NCBI GenBank assembly: GCA_902608845.1
Contig: CACLPR010000011.1
Location: 1-34,764, forward strand
Direction of reading: 5' to 3'
Length of the DNA: 34,764 nucleotides
Origin: an uncultured Pelagibacteraceae bacterium
Lineage (GTDB): Bacteria > Pseudomonadota > Alphaproteobacteria > Pelagibacterales > Pelagibacteraceae
Below are positions 16,223-26,584 of the stretch, in pieces (the first letter of the stretch is position 1; each line of letters starts with the position of its first letter). The notes under the pieces are model-generated. The model was not told where the DNA came from. It saw nothing but the letters and a program-made list of their open reading frames with translations, and ran no database searches. Made by a program: the position numbers and the translations under genes.

Positions 16223-16976
16223 CTTTTTTAATTATAGATTTTAACTCTTTACAAATAATATTTAAATTTTTTTTTGAAGAAAGGCTATGATCTCCATTTT
16301 TAATCACTATTAGTTTTTTTTCTGCATTAGGAAAAATTTTTAAAACTTTTCTTGAATACATTACTGGAACCACCTCATCCTTCTGCCCATGAACCATGGT
16401 TACAGGATTTGTATTATATAATTTTCTGTTAAGAACTTTATTTCTTGTTTTTTTTCCGTCTAGAATTAGCTGTTTTGTTATTAAATATTCATAATCACCA
16501 TTTTTAATTTTTGAGATACCTTTTTTCAAAATTTCACTTTTTGTTTTTTTTGGAAATTTTTTCCACATAATTCTTGTAAGAAATTCAGGGGCAGATCCAA
16601 TTCCTAAAAAACCTTTAATTTGTGAACTATAATATCTATGCATTAACAAAGAAATCCAGCCACCCATGCTGGATCCGATTAGTATAAAGTTATTCTTTTT
16701 AACTATTTTACTTATTGTAATTCTCGCGTCATTTGACCATTTAGTGATATTACCTCTTGTAAATTCTCCTGATGATCTACCATGCCCAAAGTATTCGAGA
16801 GCTAAAAATCCAAGTTTATTTTCAATGGCAAATTTTAAAAATTTCCTTGGTTTGTCCCCATCAATATCAGATGCGAAACCAGGTAAAAAAACTACGTAAA
16901 GTTTTTTTTTATAATTATTTGCTATATATCTTAGTCTTTTAGATTTAGAAATTCTTAGAAATTTATATTTTTTCAT
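16215..16976 (-). CDS. Alpha/beta-hydrolase-fold protein
   Basis: A 253-residue single-domain alpha/beta hydrolase of the serine aminopeptidase/esterase type. The nucleophile elbow is GSSMGG (Ser103), the acid is in HGQKDEVVP (Asp200) and the histidine is in NGDHSLS (His230); the oxyanion strand is LPGFASD (31-37). FGHGRSSGEF after the third strand is typical of this group. The substrate is unknown; esters or short acyl peptides are candidates. There is no signal peptide, so it is cytoplasmic. The sequence is very lysine-rich, in keeping with the base composition. It shares a 42-bp divergent promoter region with the glycosyltransferase gene and ends inside gltB. Confidence 0.88.
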   Translation of the reverse strand: MKKYKFLRISKSKRLRYIANNYKKKLYVVFLPGFASDIDGDKPRKFLKFAIENKLGFLALEYFGHGRSSGEFTRGNITKWSNDARITISKIVKKNNFILIGSSMGGWISLLMHRYYSSQIKGFLGIGSAPEFLTRIMWKKFPKKTKSEILKKGISKIKNGDYEYLITKQLILDGKKTRNKVLNRKLYNTNPVTMVHGQKDEVVPVMYSRKVLKIFPNAEKKLIVIKNGDHSLSSKKNLNIICKELKSIIKKVN

Positions 16977-16997
16977 ATAAAGTAATCAAATTGACCA

Positions 16998-17008
16998 AGT
17001 ATATAATA
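16998..17008. promoter_or_regulatory. Compact bidirectional promoter between hydrolase and glycosyltransferase genes
   Basis: AGTATATAATA carries TATAAT (17002-17007) for the plus-strand glycosyltransferase gene, with the ATG 11 nt after the hexamer, and TATACT on the minus strand for the hydrolase gene. No clear -35 box is present for the plus direction. The same 11-mer recurs between the J-domain and bolA genes (33467-33477). A start point 6-7 nt after TATAAT would leave a 5' leader of only about 5 nt. Confidence 0.45.
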
Positions 17009-17018
17009 TTATTACCAC

Positions 17019-18173
17019 ATGCAGTCTAAAATAAAAGTCCTACAAGTAATTCCTAAACTAGGTTATGGTGGAGCCGAAACTGGTTGTTATGATATTGCCC
17101 ATTATTTACCAGAAAATAATGTTGGATCTTATTTGATAACAAGTGGTGGTGAATTATTAAAATTTGTTGATAAAAAAAAAGTTAAAGTCATTAGACTCCC
17201 AGTTCAATCAAAAAACCCTTTTCTCATACTTATCAATTCAATTATTATTTCAGTTATTATTTTAATAAATGGGATAAACATCGTCCATGCAAGAAGTAGA
17301 GCTCCAGCTTGGTCATGTTTAATAGCAACAAAGATTACTAGAAGAAAATTTGTTACTACTTTCCACGGAACATATAATTTCAAAAGTAATATAAAAAAAT
17401 TTTATAATTCTGTTATGGTTAGATCAGATTTAATTATTGCAGGATCAAATTTTATATTTTCACATATTAAAGAAAATTATTCAGAATACTTATCAGATAA
17501 AAAAAAGTTACTCTCGATTTTTCGTGGGATTAATACAGACTATTATGATTCTTCTACAACTCTTGAAAATGATGAAGATAAATTATTCAAATTCTGGAAT
17601 TTAATTGTTGGTAAAAAAATAATTTTATTACCTGGGAGACTAACTGCCTGGAAAGGACAAGAAATGTTTTTAGAAGCTTTAAATAAAGTAAATATTCAAT
17701 TAGGCAACGATGCATTCATTGCCGTTATTCTTGGTAATGATCAAGGGCGAGACCTTTACAAAAAAAAACTTACTAGACTAGTTGAGCAATACAGACTTAC
17801 AAAACAAATCAGATTTATCGACCACTGTGAAAATATGCCATTGGCATACAAAATTTCAGATATCGTTATTTCTGCATCAATAGAACCTGAAGCATTTGGC
17901 AGAGTGTCAGTTGAAGCACAATCCATGCAAAAATTGATAATAGCGAGTAACCTAGGTGGATCAAATGAAACTGTAATAGATGGAAAAACTGGTATTTTAT
18001 TTGATGCAGGAAACTCTGATGAATTATCTGAAAAAATAATTAAAGTAATGAATATGGACTCTAATGAAATAAGTAAAATGGGTAATAATGGAAGAAAAAA
18101 TGTATTAAAAAAATTTAATGTTGAAAAAATGTGTTTTTCTACTTATTCAGAATACAAAAAATTATTTAATTAA
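17019..18173 (+). CDS. Glycosyltransferase, GT4 family (GT-B fold)
   Basis: A 384-residue retaining glycosyltransferase. The N-terminal Rossmann domain begins KVLQVIPKLGYGGAE (6-20) and includes VTTFHGTYNF (112-121). The C-terminal nucleotide-sugar domain begins IILLPGRLTAWKGQE (201-215), has the EPEAFGRVSVE motif (E289 and E299 of the EX7E-type site here in E-P-E...V-E form) and ends with NLGGSNETVIDGKTG. These features fit GT4 enzymes that build lipopolysaccharide or other surface glycans. It has no carbohydrate-gene neighbours. Its stop overlaps the thrS start by 1 nt (TAATG), so it appears to be the promoter-proximal gene of the thrS operon. Donor and acceptor sugars are unknown. Confidence 0.92.
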   Translation: MQSKIKVLQVIPKLGYGGAETGCYDIAHYLPENNVGSYLITSGGELLKFVDKKKVKVIRLPVQSKNPFLILINSIIISVIILINGINIVHARSRAPAWSCLIATKITRRKFVTTFHGTYNFKSNIKKFYNSVMVRSDLIIAGSNFIFSHIKENYSEYLSDKKKLLSIFRGINTDYYDSSTTLENDEDKLFKFWNLIVGKKIILLPGRLTAWKGQEMFLEALNKVNIQLGNDAFIAVILGNDQGRDLYKKKLTRLVEQYRLTKQIRFIDHCENMPLAYKISDIVISASIEPEAFGRVSVEAQSMQKLIIASNLGGSNETVIDGKTGILFDAGNSDELSEKIIKVMNMDSNEISKMGNNGRKNVLKKFNVEKMCFSTYSEYKKLFN

Positions 18174-20089
18174 TGCCAGATATTACACTACCAGACGGAA
18201 AAAAAATTAATTTTGAAAAAAGTATTTCGGGATTTGAAGTTGCAGAAAAAATTAGCAAGTCTCTATCAAAGCAGGCTTTATTAATAAGTGTTGATGGAGA
18301 ATTAAAAGATTTAAATCATAGTATTTATAAAGATTCCTCAATTAAGATATTTACTTCAAAAGATAAAGAAGGGTTAGAGACTATAAGACATGATACTGCT
18401 CATATACTTGCTATGGCAGTTCAAGAATTATTTCCAGGGACACAAGTTACAATAGGGCCAGTTATTGAAGATGGCTTTTATTACGATTTTGCAAGAAAAG
18501 AACCTTTTACAACAGAAGATTTAGAAAAAATTGAAAACAAAATGAAGGAAATAGTAGATCGAGATGAAAAAACTTACAGAGAGGTTTGGAAAAGAAATGA
18601 TGCAATTGAACATTTTAAAAAAAAGGGAGAAATATATAAAGCTCAGATAATAGAAAGTATTCCAGAAGATGAAGATGTGTCCTTATATTTTCATGGAGAT
18701 TGGCATGATTTATGCAGAGGCCCTCATTTAAGTTCAACTGGTAAAATTGGCAAATATTTTAAATTAACAAAAGTTTCAGGTGCTTATTGGAGAGGTGACT
18801 CTAATAATGAAATGTTGCAAAGAGTATACGGAACAAGTTGGTCTACACAAAAAGATTTAGATGATTATTTAAACAGAATACAAGAAGCCGAAAAAAGAGA
18901 TCACAGAAAAATTGGAAAAGAAATGGATTTATTTCATTTTAGAGAAGAAAGTCCTGGTTCAGTATTTTGGCATCAAAAAGGTTGGAACTTATTCCTAAAA
19001 CTTATTTCTTATATGAGAATGAAACAGGAGACTGCAGGATATCAGGAAATAAATACTCCAGAAATATTGGACCGCTCACTTTGGGAAAAATCTGGCCACT
19101 GGGAAAAATTTGGAGCAAATATGTATACATCTACGACACCTGATGAAAAAGTATTTGCTATAAAACCAATGAATTGTCCTGGTTGTGTTCAGGTTTTTAA
19201 TCAAGGCTTGAAAAGTTATAGAGATTTACCACTTAAAATGTCTGAATTTGGAAAGGTTCATAGGTATGAACCATCTGGATCTCTTCATGGACTGTTAAGA
19301 GTTAGAGCTTTTACACAAGATGATGCGCATATTTTTTGTACTGAAGAACAAATTACTGAAGAATGTTTAACTGTAACTAATTTAATTTTAGAAATTTACA
19401 AGGATTTAGGGTTTGAAGATGTAATATTAAAATATTCTGACAGACCAGAATTAAGAGTTGGTGATGATCAAGTATGGGATAAATCAGAAGCTGCTTTACT
19501 AGAAGCGATTAAAGCAACTAAATTGGAATATTTTATTAACAAGGGTGAAGGTGCTTTCTATGGTCCAAAAATAGAGTTTGTTTTAAGAGATGCGATTGGA
19601 AGGGATTGGCAATGTGGAACTTTACAAGTTGATTTAAACTTACCAGGCAGATTAGGTGCTTCATTTGTTGATAGCGATGGAAACAAAAAAGTTCCTGTTA
19701 TGTTACATAGGGCATTATTTGGATCTTTGGAGAGATTTATTGGAATTTTAATTGAAAATTATTCAGGAAAATTACCTTTTTGGCTTTGTCCAGTTCAAAC
19801 AATAGTAATCCCTATCTCGAGTGATTTTGATGATTATGCAAAAGAAGTAAATAGTCAGTTAAAAAAAGTAGGACTTTCTTCTGAAGTAGATTTAAAAAAT
19901 CACAATTTAAATTACAAAATTAGAGAACATTCATTAACTAAAGTACCAATGTTATTAATATGTGGAAAAAAAGAAGTTGACAGCAACACAGTAACTATTA
20001 GAAGATTGGATTCTAAAAAACAAGAAACTATGGATTTAAAAGAATTCTTACATAAATACTCTGCTCTTAACAAAGCACCTTCAATTTAG
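18173..20089 (+). CDS. thrS: Threonyl-tRNA synthetase
   Basis: Class II aminoacyl-tRNA synthetase charging tRNA-Thr, 638 residues (E. coli 642). Domains: TGS (1-61); editing domain with HDTAHILA (His73, His77) and the DWHDLCRGPHL cysteine/histidine motif; catalytic core with motif 2 (GKVHRYEPSGSLHGLLRVRA), the zinc Cys in MNCPGC, and motif 3 (LHRALFGSLERFIGI); and a C-terminal anticodon-binding domain beginning VQTIVIPIS. The editing domain, which clears Ser-tRNA-Thr, is therefore intact. No upstream operator or T-box is visible: the 5' end is inside the preceding gene's stop (TAATG), implying translational coupling. The infC GTG overlaps its own TAG. Confidence 0.98.
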   Translation: MPDITLPDGKKINFEKSISGFEVAEKISKSLSKQALLISVDGELKDLNHSIYKDSSIKIFTSKDKEGLETIRHDTAHILAMAVQELFPGTQVTIGPVIEDGFYYDFARKEPFTTEDLEKIENKMKEIVDRDEKTYREVWKRNDAIEHFKKKGEIYKAQIIESIPEDEDVSLYFHGDWHDLCRGPHLSSTGKIGKYFKLTKVSGAYWRGDSNNEMLQRVYGTSWSTQKDLDDYLNRIQEAEKRDHRKIGKEMDLFHFREESPGSVFWHQKGWNLFLKLISYMRMKQETAGYQEINTPEILDRSLWEKSGHWEKFGANMYTSTTPDEKVFAIKPMNCPGCVQVFNQGLKSYRDLPLKMSEFGKVHRYEPSGSLHGLLRVRAFTQDDAHIFCTEEQITEECLTVTNLILEIYKDLGFEDVILKYSDRPELRVGDDQVWDKSEAALLEAIKATKLEYFINKGEGAFYGPKIEFVLRDAIGRDWQCGTLQVDLNLPGRLGASFVDSDGNKKVPVMLHRALFGSLERFIGILIENYSGKLPFWLCPVQTIVIPISSDFDDYAKEVNSQLKKVGLSSEVDLKNHNLNYKIREHSLTKVPMLLICGKKEVDSNTVTIRRLDSKKQETMDLKEFLHKYSALNKAPSI

Positions 20090-20634
20090 TGGCAGATTTT
20101 AAACAAAACTACTTTCAGAGAAGAACAAAATCTAGAGGTCCTAGAACAAATCAAAGAATAACTTCACAAGATGTTCAAGTTATAGCAAGCGATGGTGATA
20201 ATTTAGGAATTCTAAATTTACAAGATGCTATTAGTAGAGCTAAGGAACAAGGTTTAGATTTAATTGAAATCGCTCCTAATGCAAAACCTCCTGTGTGCAA
20301 AATTATGGATATGGGAAAATATAAATATGATGCACAAAAAAAAGCAAACAAAGCAAAGAAAAAACAGAAAAAGATTGAACTAAAAGAAATTAAATTACGA
20401 CCAGTTACAGAAGTTCACGATTATTCATTTAAAATAAAAAATGCACAAAAATTTATTGCAAAAGGTGACAAGGTAAAATTTACAATTAGGTTTAAAGGTA
20501 GAGAACTTCAGCATTCTAGTTTAGGGCATGAGCTTATGGATAAGATAAAAATAGATATGGAAGCAATTGGACGTGTAGAACTTCAGCCAAAGTTTGATGG
20601 TAAGCAAATGATCATGGTTATTCAGCCTTTATAA
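20089..20634 (+). CDS. infC: Translation initiation factor IF-3
   Basis: IF-3, 181 residues, binds the 30S subunit and checks start-codon/initiator-tRNA pairing. The N-terminal domain contains DAISRAKEQGLDLIEIAPNA and PPVCKIMDMGKYKY; a lysine-rich linker helix follows, then the C-terminal domain with EIKLRPVTEVHDY and KVKFTIRFKGRELQHSSLG. The start is GTG at 20089, overlapping the thrS stop as TAGTG; no in-frame ATG or AUU-class codon exists nearby that would give a family-like N-terminus. In E. coli infC starts with AUU and is autoregulated by IF-3; here the start type and coupling suggest a different control. Gene order thrS-infC-rpmI-rplT-pheST is the widespread bacterial one. Confidence 0.97.
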   Translation: MADFKQNYFQRRTKSRGPRTNQRITSQDVQVIASDGDNLGILNLQDAISRAKEQGLDLIEIAPNAKPPVCKIMDMGKYKYDAQKKANKAKKKQKKIELKEIKLRPVTEVHDYSFKIKNAQKFIAKGDKVKFTIRFKGRELQHSSLGHELMDKIKIDMEAIGRVELQPKFDGKQMIMVIQPL

Positions 20635-20647
20635 GCTATATTTGTAG

Positions 20648-20676
20648 TTGTAAATCAATAACAATATTTGTATAAC
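20648..20676 (+). promoter_or_regulatory. Candidate promoter for rpmI-rplT
   Basis: TTGTAA (20648-20653), a 17-bp spacer and TATAAC (20671-20676) make a good sigma-70-like pair in the 55-bp gap between infC and rpmI. The start codon is 13 nt after the -10 hexamer, predicting a leader of about 7 nt, too short for an L20-binding leader of the E. coli kind. Some read-through from infC is still likely, as no terminator is seen. Confidence 0.45.
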
Positions 20677-20689
20677 CCCCACAAAAATT

Positions 20690-20896
20690 ATGCCTAAATT
20701 AAAAACAAAAAGTTCAGCAAAAAAAAGATTTAAAGTATCTGCAAGAGGAAAAGTTATAACTGCTCAAGCGGGTAAAAGACATGGTATGATAAAAAGAACT
20801 AATTCACAGATAAGAAAGCAAAGAGGAACTACGGTACTATCTAAACAAGATGGAAAAATTGTAAAATCTTACATGCCGTATAACTTAAGAGGATAA
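20690..20896 (+). CDS. rpmI: 50S ribosomal protein L35
   Basis: Small basic ribosomal protein of 68 residues, starting [20 protein letters not shown], the standard L35 N-terminus, and containing [18 protein letters not shown]. Cytoplasmic, part of the large subunit. It has no recognisable Shine-Dalgarno sequence and probably has its own promoter. rplT follows after 1 nt, with an AAGAGGA ribosome site lying over the rpmI 3' end. Confidence 0.98.
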   Translation: MPKLKTKSSAKKRFKVSARGKVITAQAGKRHGMIKRTNSQIRKQRGTTVLSKQDGKIVKSYMPYNLRG

Positions 20897-20897
20897 A

Positions 20898-21254
20898 ATG
20901 GCTAGAGTAAAAAGAGGTGTAACTAGTAGAGCAAAACACAAAAAGGTTTTAAAAGCAGTTAAGGGTCAGTGGGGAAGAAGAAAAAATACCATTAGAGCTG
21001 CGAGGCAAGCTATGGAAAAAGCCATGCAGTATGCCTACAGAGACAGAAGAAATAAAAAAAGAGATTTTAAATCGCTATGGATTACTAGGATAAATGCTGG
21101 GGTAAGAGCTGAAGGTATGACTTATTCCAAGTTTGTTAATGGATTAAGCAAATCTGGTATTAAAATTGACAGAAAAATACTTGCTGAAATTGCTTATGAT
21201 AATCCTGAAGCATTTAAAACTATAGTTAAAAAAGCTCAAGCAGCACTGAATTAA
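20898..21254 (+). CDS. rplT: 50S ribosomal protein L20
   Basis: Large-subunit assembly protein of 118 residues, full length for the family. The basic N-terminal extension [20 protein letters not shown] and the helical block [30 protein letters not shown] (two short runs, residues 34-63) are characteristic. Preceded by AAGAGGA ending 4 nt before the ATG, one of the few clear ribosome sites in the window. In enterobacteria L20 represses its own operon by binding a leader RNA; no such structure is apparent here. A 43-bp gap without a clear terminator leads to pheS. Confidence 0.98.
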   Translation: MARVKRGVTSRAKHKKVLKAVKGQWGRRKNTIRAARQAMEKAMQYAYRDRRNKKRDFKSLWITRINAGVRAEGMTYSKFVNGLSKSGIKIDRKILAEIAYDNPEAFKTIVKKAQAALN

Positions 21255-21297
21255 TATTCATTGTTGTTTTTCTAGAGTTAACAAATATTCTACAAAT

Positions 21298-22365
21298 ATG
21301 TCCGATATTAAAAAAATCAAAGATGATTATTTAAATAAATTAAATAATGATTTGAATGTTGAAAGTTTAAATCAAATAAAAACAGAATTGTTTGGTAAAA
21401 ATGGAAAGATTTCTAATTCTTTTAAAAAATTAGGACTTTTACCAACTGATGAGCGAAAAAAATTTGCATCAGATTTAAATTCAATAAAAAACGAACTTCA
21501 AGATAAGATAGACTCTAAACTTCAAGAAATTGAAACAAAAGAAATTAACTCTAAACTTGAAAATGAAAAAGTAGATGTAACATTACCTGAGAGAGAATTT
21601 AGTCGAGGAAAAATACATCCTGTCTCGCAAGTAATTGACGAGATATCATCAATATTTTCAGAAATTGGGTTTAGTGTTGAAGAAGGGCCAGATATAGAGA
21701 ATGAGCATTATAATTTTACTGCATTAAATACGCCTGACAATCATCCAGCGAGAGATATGCATGACACTTTTTATTTAGATAATAATAAAGAATTATTATT
21801 AAGAACCCATACTTCTCCGGTACAGGTTAGAACTATGTTAAATGGAAAGCCTCCATTTAAAATTATAGCTCCAGGCAGAACATATAGATCTGATAGTGAT
21901 CAAACTCATTCTCCTATGTTTCACCAAGTCGAAGGCCTTCATATAGATAAAGACATAAACATGGGTCATCTAAAAGGATGCTTGAATTATTTCATAAAAT
22001 CATTTTTTGAAGTAGATAAAATAAAAATGAGATTCAGACCTAGTCACTTTCCATTCACTGAACCATCTGCAGAAGTAGATATTGGTTATGAGATAAAAGA
22101 CGGAAAAATAGTAATTGGTGAAGGAGATAAATGGTTAGAAATTCTTGGTTGTGGGATGGTGCATCCCAATGTACTTAAGAATGTTAAAGTGAATCCAGAT
22201 AATTACCAAGGTTATGCTTTTGGGATTGGTATAGATAGACTTGGAATGCTTAAATATGGAATTAATGATTTAAGAGCTTTTTTTGAGACTGACTATAGAT
22301 GGCTTAATCATTTTGGCTTTGATCCATTGGATGTTCCATCAAATTATAGAGGTCTTAGCAGATGA
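21298..22365 (+). CDS. pheS: Phenylalanyl-tRNA synthetase alpha subunit
   Basis: Catalytic alpha subunit of the (alpha-beta)2 PheRS, 355 residues. An N-terminal coiled coil (about 1-90) is followed by the class II core: motif 1 region [41 protein letters not shown], motif 2 [20 protein letters not shown], and motif 3 [16 protein letters not shown] sequence (here [16 protein letters not shown]). The stop overlaps the pheT start (ATGA), as expected for subunits made in equal amounts. No phenylalanine attenuator (leader peptide with a Phe run) is visible upstream. Confidence 0.98.
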   Translation: MSDIKKIKDDYLNKLNNDLNVESLNQIKTELFGKNGKISNSFKKLGLLPTDERKKFASDLNSIKNELQDKIDSKLQEIETKEINSKLENEKVDVTLPEREFSRGKIHPVSQVIDEISSIFSEIGFSVEEGPDIENEHYNFTALNTPDNHPARDMHDTFYLDNNKELLLRTHTSPVQVRTMLNGKPPFKIIAPGRTYRSDSDQTHSPMFHQVEGLHIDKDINMGHLKGCLNYFIKSFFEVDKIKMRFRPSHFPFTEPSAEVDIGYEIKDGKIVIGEGDKWLEILGCGMVHPNVLKNVKVNPDNYQGYAFGIGIDRLGMLKYGINDLRAFFETDYRWLNHFGFDPLDVPSNYRGLSR

Positions 22366-24770
22366 AATTTACTATAGGTTGGCTAAAGGAGCACCTCGAC
22401 ACCCAAAAAAAAGATAATGAGATAATTGAAAAACTAACAAATATTGGTCTGGAAGTTGAGAGTTTTGAAAATCTAAGTTCTAGTTTAGACAGTTTTAAAG
22501 TAGCAAAAATTATTAATGCTGAACAGCATCCGAATGCAGATAGACTTAGAATATGTGACGTTGATATTGGGTTGGATAATACTGTTAAGGTAGTATGTGG
22601 AGCACCAAATGCGAAAAAAGATCTTTTGACTATTTATGCAGGTCCTGGATCAATAATTCCAAAAAATAACATGAAGCTTTCAGTTAGCAAGATTAGAGGG
22701 GTTACTTCTTATGGAATGCTGTGTTCAGAATCTGAACTAAATTTATCAAATGAAAGCGAAGGAATAACAGAACTACCAACTGGCAAATACTCTGATAAAA
22801 TTGGTAAAAACTTTTTTAATAGTAAAACTGAAAAAGTTGTAGATTTATCAATTACACCTAATCGTCCTGATTGCTTGGGGGTAAGAGGTATAGCTAGAGA
22901 TCTTGCTGCTGCTGGAGTTGGTAAGCTAAAAAAAATTTCACTAAAAAATATTAAAAATAATGGGTCACAAAAAATTAAAGTTTCAATTACAAAAGTTAAA
23001 AATCAAGGTTGTACGGTATTTGGTAGTTGCTTAATTGAGGGTGTTACTAATAAAGAAAGTCCTAAATGGCTTAAAGAAAAAATTATTTCACTAGGTCAAA
23101 AACCAATTTCAGCAATTGTTGATATTACAAATTATGTAATGTTAGACTTAAATAGACCACTTCATGCATATGATGCAGATAAAATTGATAAAGAAATTAT
23201 AGTAAGAAATTCAAAAAAGGGTGAAACTTTCGAAGCTCTTGATAACAAAGAGTATAAATTAGGTGATGATATGTGTGTTATTTCTGATAAATCTGGAGTT
23301 TTAGGCTTGGGAGGAATCATTGGAGGAACACGTTCTGGAACCGAAATGAATACTAAAAATATTTTATTAGAGTCTGCTTATTTTATTCCTAGATCAATTA
23401 GAAAAACTTCAAAATTATTAAATATTGATACTGATGCAAAATTCAGATTTGAAAGAGGAATTGATACTCAATCAATCGAATTAGGTTTGTCAAAAGCTGC
23501 TGAATTGATATCTGAGATTTGTGGTGGTAAAATTAGTAATTTTGATATTCAAAAAACAGATAAGCATGAAAAGAATAAAATTAAATTTAACGTCTCTTTA
23601 TTTGAAAAAATAACTGGTTTTAAAGTAAATGATAATGAAATAATTAAAATTTTAACTGATTTAGGATTTGAAGTTTCTAAGAAGAAATTAGAATTAGATT
23701 TAAAAATACCTACTTGGAGACCTGATATAACTCAACCAATTGATATAGTCGAAGAAATAGTAAGAATTAAAGGATATGAGAACATAGAAACCTTACAACC
23801 TGAAAAAACTAAAATAAAAGATACTTTAAATACACAACAAAAACTCTTTCACTTTCTTCAACGTTCTGTGGCATCTAAAGGTTATTTTGAGACTGTAACA
23901 TGGTCATTCACAGATTCAAAAATAAACAAAATGTTTAAAGAAAATCTAAAAGAAATAAAAATAGTAAATCCAATAAGTTCAGACTTAGATGTTCTACGAA
24001 ACTCGATTTTCACGAATTTGACTTTTTATTTAAAGAAAAATTTAGATAGAGGATTTAAAGATATTTCGCTGTTTGAAATTGGACCAATTTTTAAGGGTAG
24101 TAAGCCAGGCGAGCAGTTGACAGTAATTGGTGCGATAAAATCAGGAAAAATATCAAGATTAAACTGGAACGAAAAAGACAGGATAGTTGATGTTTTTGAC
24201 GTTAAGAAGGATGTAATACAGACACTAGTCGAAGCTGGATACGATAGGCAAAGTTTTTTTGTGAGAGATAAGTCCCCTTCATATTATCATCCAGGCAAAT
24301 CTGGTTCTGTCTATCTTGATAAGGATGAAATAGACCCTGTCGCTTATTTTGGTGAAATGCATCCAAATATTTTAAAAAAACTTGATATTAAAACTGAAGG
24401 TCTGGTTGGTTTTGAAATTTATATGGATTATCTCAGGGAGAATAAAACAAAACTTAAAGACCTAAAAACAAATTTTGAGTACTCAGATTATCAAAAATCA
24501 GAAAGAGACTTTGCATTTGTTGTAGACAAAAGTGTCAAGGCGCAAGATTTAATAGAAATAATATCAACAATTGATAAAAATTTAATAAGATCTATTAAAA
24601 TTTTTGATATTTATGAGGGTGAAAATATTCCTCAAGACAAAAAGTCGATAGCTCTTAATGTAACAATTCAATCATCTGAGAAGACTTTAGAAGAGAGTGA
24701 TCTTGAAAAAATTAATAAGTTAATTATTTCAACTGTAGAAACTAAATCTGGCGCAAAAATTAGATCCTAA
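22362..24770 (+). CDS. pheT: Phenylalanyl-tRNA synthetase beta subunit
   Basis: Beta subunit of PheRS, 802 residues, full length. Domains: an OB-fold tRNA-binding domain (about 40-150, with [18 protein letters not shown]); the B3/B4 editing domain ([28 protein letters not shown]); the B5 domain ([37 protein letters not shown]); a core domain ([26 protein letters not shown]); and a C-terminal ferredoxin-fold anticodon-binding domain ([23 protein letters not shown]). It overlaps pheS by 4 nt, and its stop abuts the lepA ATG with no gap. Confidence 0.98.
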   Translation: MKFTIGWLKEHLDTQKKDNEIIEKLTNIGLEVESFENLSSSLDSFKVAKIINAEQHPNADRLRICDVDIGLDNTVKVVCGAPNAKKDLLTIYAGPGSIIPKNNMKLSVSKIRGVTSYGMLCSESELNLSNESEGITELPTGKYSDKIGKNFFNSKTEKVVDLSITPNRPDCLGVRGIARDLAAAGVGKLKKISLKNIKNNGSQKIKVSITKVKNQGCTVFGSCLIEGVTNKESPKWLKEKIISLGQKPISAIVDITNYVMLDLNRPLHAYDADKIDKEIIVRNSKKGETFEALDNKEYKLGDDMCVISDKSGVLGLGGIIGGTRSGTEMNTKNILLESAYFIPRSIRKTSKLLNIDTDAKFRFERGIDTQSIELGLSKAAELISEICGGKISNFDIQKTDKHEKNKIKFNVSLFEKITGFKVNDNEIIKILTDLGFEVSKKKLELDLKIPTWRPDITQPIDIVEEIVRIKGYENIETLQPEKTKIKDTLNTQQKLFHFLQRSVASKGYFETVTWSFTDSKINKMFKENLKEIKIVNPISSDLDVLRNSIFTNLTFYLKKNLDRGFKDISLFEIGPIFKGSKPGEQLTVIGAIKSGKISRLNWNEKDRIVDVFDVKKDVIQTLVEAGYDRQSFFVRDKSPSYYHPGKSGSVYLDKDEIDPVAYFGEMHPNILKKLDIKTEGLVGFEIYMDYLRENKTKLKDLKTNFEYSDYQKSERDFAFVVDKSVKAQDLIEIISTIDKNLIRSIKIFDIYEGENIPQDKKSIALNVTIQSSEKTLEESDLEKINKLIISTVETKSGAKIRS

Positions 24771-26582
24771 ATGTCTACTGAAATTGATAATATAAGAAAT
24801 TTTGCAATCATTGCCCATATAGACCACGGCAAGTCAACTATAGCAGATAGAATTATACATAAATGTGGTGGTTTGACAGACAGAGAAATGAAGTCTCAAG
24901 TGCTTGACTCGATGGATATTGAAAGAGAGAGAGGTATAACTATTAAAGCTCAAACAGTAAAATTAAATTATAAATCTAAAGATGGGAAAAATTATATTCT
25001 TAATATTATAGATACCCCGGGTCATGTTGATTTTAGCTATGAAGTAAGTAGATCTTTGTATGCTTGTGAAGGTTCAATATTAATTGTTGACAGTACTCAA
25101 GGAGTTGAAGCTCAAACATTAGCAAATGTTTATCAAGCTCTTGATATAAATCATGAAATAATCCCAGTTTTAAATAAAATTGATTTACCAGCTTCAGACA
25201 TTGATAGAACAAATAAACAAATTGAAGATGTAATAGGTATTGATACATCCAATGCTGTTCCATGTTCTGGAAAGACTGGTGAAGGAATTGATGAAATTTT
25301 AGAACAAATTATCCATACTCTGCCAGGTCCAAAAGGTGAAAAAGATCAAAAATTGAAGTGTTTATTAGTAGATAGTTGGTATGACACTTATTTAGGTGTA
25401 GTCATTTTAGTAAGAGTAATTGATGGAAAAATTAAAAAAAATATGAAAATTAAAATGATGTCTACAAACCAAGAATATTTTGTTGAGAAAGTAGGAGTTT
25501 TTACACCCAAACCAAAAGATGTTGATGAACTTAATTCTGGAGAGATTGGGTTTATAACAACAGGAATAAAAATTTTATCAGAAACAAAAGTTGGAGATAC
25601 AATCTGTGATGCATCTAAACCATTATCAGAGTCATTACCTGGCTTTAAGCCAAGTAAACCTGTAGTGTTTTGCGGACTATTTCCAGTAGATAGCTCAGAG
25701 TATCAAAAATTAAAAGACGGATTAGCTAAATTAAAATTAAATGATTCTAGCTTTTCCTTTGAGCCTGAGTCTTCTTCGGCTTTAGGCTTAGGTTTCAGGT
25801 GTGGTTTTCTAGGTTTATTGCACTTAGAAATAGTTACAGAGAGACTTGAAAGAGAATTTGATATAAATCTATTAACTACAACTCCTGGCGTTGTATATAA
25901 GATCCATATGAACAATGGTGAGATAAAAGATTTACAAAATCCATCAAGTTTACCAGATCCAAGTTTGATAAAATTTATTGAAGAACCTTGGATCAAAGCA
26001 ACTATTATTACTCCTGATCAGTATCTTGGCCCTATTATGAAAATATGCCAAGATAAAAGAGGAATCCAAACAAACCTAAGTTATTCTGGAAGCAGAGCAG
26101 TTGTAAATTATGAATTACCATTAAATGAAATAGTATTTGATTTTAATGATCGATTAAAATCGATGACAAGTGGATATGCTAGTTTTGATTATGAAATAAT
26201 AGGCCATAGAGAGGGTGATCTTGTTAAAATGGGTATTTTAGTAAATACCGAGCCAGTAGACGCTCTAGCTATGATGATACACAAAGACTTTGCTCAAAAG
26301 ACTGGAAGAGAGGTATGTGAGAAATTAAAAGATTTAATTCCAAGACACAACTTTATGATTCCAGTCCAAGCTGCAATAGGAGGAAAAATTATTGCAAGAG
26401 AAACAATTAAAGGATTTAAAAAAGACGTTTTAACTAAAATTCATGGTGGTGGAGCCACTGATAGAAAAAGAAAACTACTTGAAAAGCAAAAAAAAGGAAA
26501 AGCGAGGGCAAAACAATTTGGAAAAGTTGAGATTCCTCAAGAAGCATTTATAGGTGTGCTCAAAATATCTAAGGAGAAATAA
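24771..26582 (+). CDS. lepA: Elongation factor 4 (LepA), ribosomal GTPase
   Basis: LepA/EF-4, 603 residues (E. coli 599), a translational GTPase. G motifs: [13 protein letters not shown] (G1), [10 protein letters not shown] (G2), DTPGHVDF (G3), NKID (G4) and the PCSGKTGEG (G5) region. The domain II, III and V homologues follow, and the LepA-specific C-terminal domain ends [25 protein letters not shown] (split: 545-554 and 555-569), [18 protein letters not shown]. It is placed directly after pheT, with its ATG abutting the TAA. Only 2 nt separate its stop from the first base of tRNA-Ser, so 5' processing of the tRNA would cut the mRNA right at its stop codon. Confidence 0.98.
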   Translation: MSTEIDNIRNFAIIAHIDHGKSTIADRIIHKCGGLTDREMKSQVLDSMDIERERGITIKAQTVKLNYKSKDGKNYILNIIDTPGHVDFSYEVSRSLYACEGSILIVDSTQGVEAQTLANVYQALDINHEIIPVLNKIDLPASDIDRTNKQIEDVIGIDTSNAVPCSGKTGEGIDEILEQIIHTLPGPKGEKDQKLKCLLVDSWYDTYLGVVILVRVIDGKIKKNMKIKMMSTNQEYFVEKVGVFTPKPKDVDELNSGEIGFITTGIKILSETKVGDTICDASKPLSESLPGFKPSKPVVFCGLFPVDSSEYQKLKDGLAKLKLNDSSFSFEPESSSALGLGFRCGFLGLLHLEIVTERLEREFDINLLTTTPGVVYKIHMNNGEIKDLQNPSSLPDPSLIKFIEEPWIKATIITPDQYLGPIMKICQDKRGIQTNLSYSGSRAVVNYELPLNEIVFDFNDRLKSMTSGYASFDYEIIGHREGDLVKMGILVNTEPVDALAMMIHKDFAQKTGREVCEKLKDLIPRHNFMIPVQAAIGGKIIARETIKGFKKDVLTKIHGGGATDRKRKLLEKQKKGKARAKQFGKVEIPQEAFIGVLKISKEK

Positions 26583-26584
26583 AT

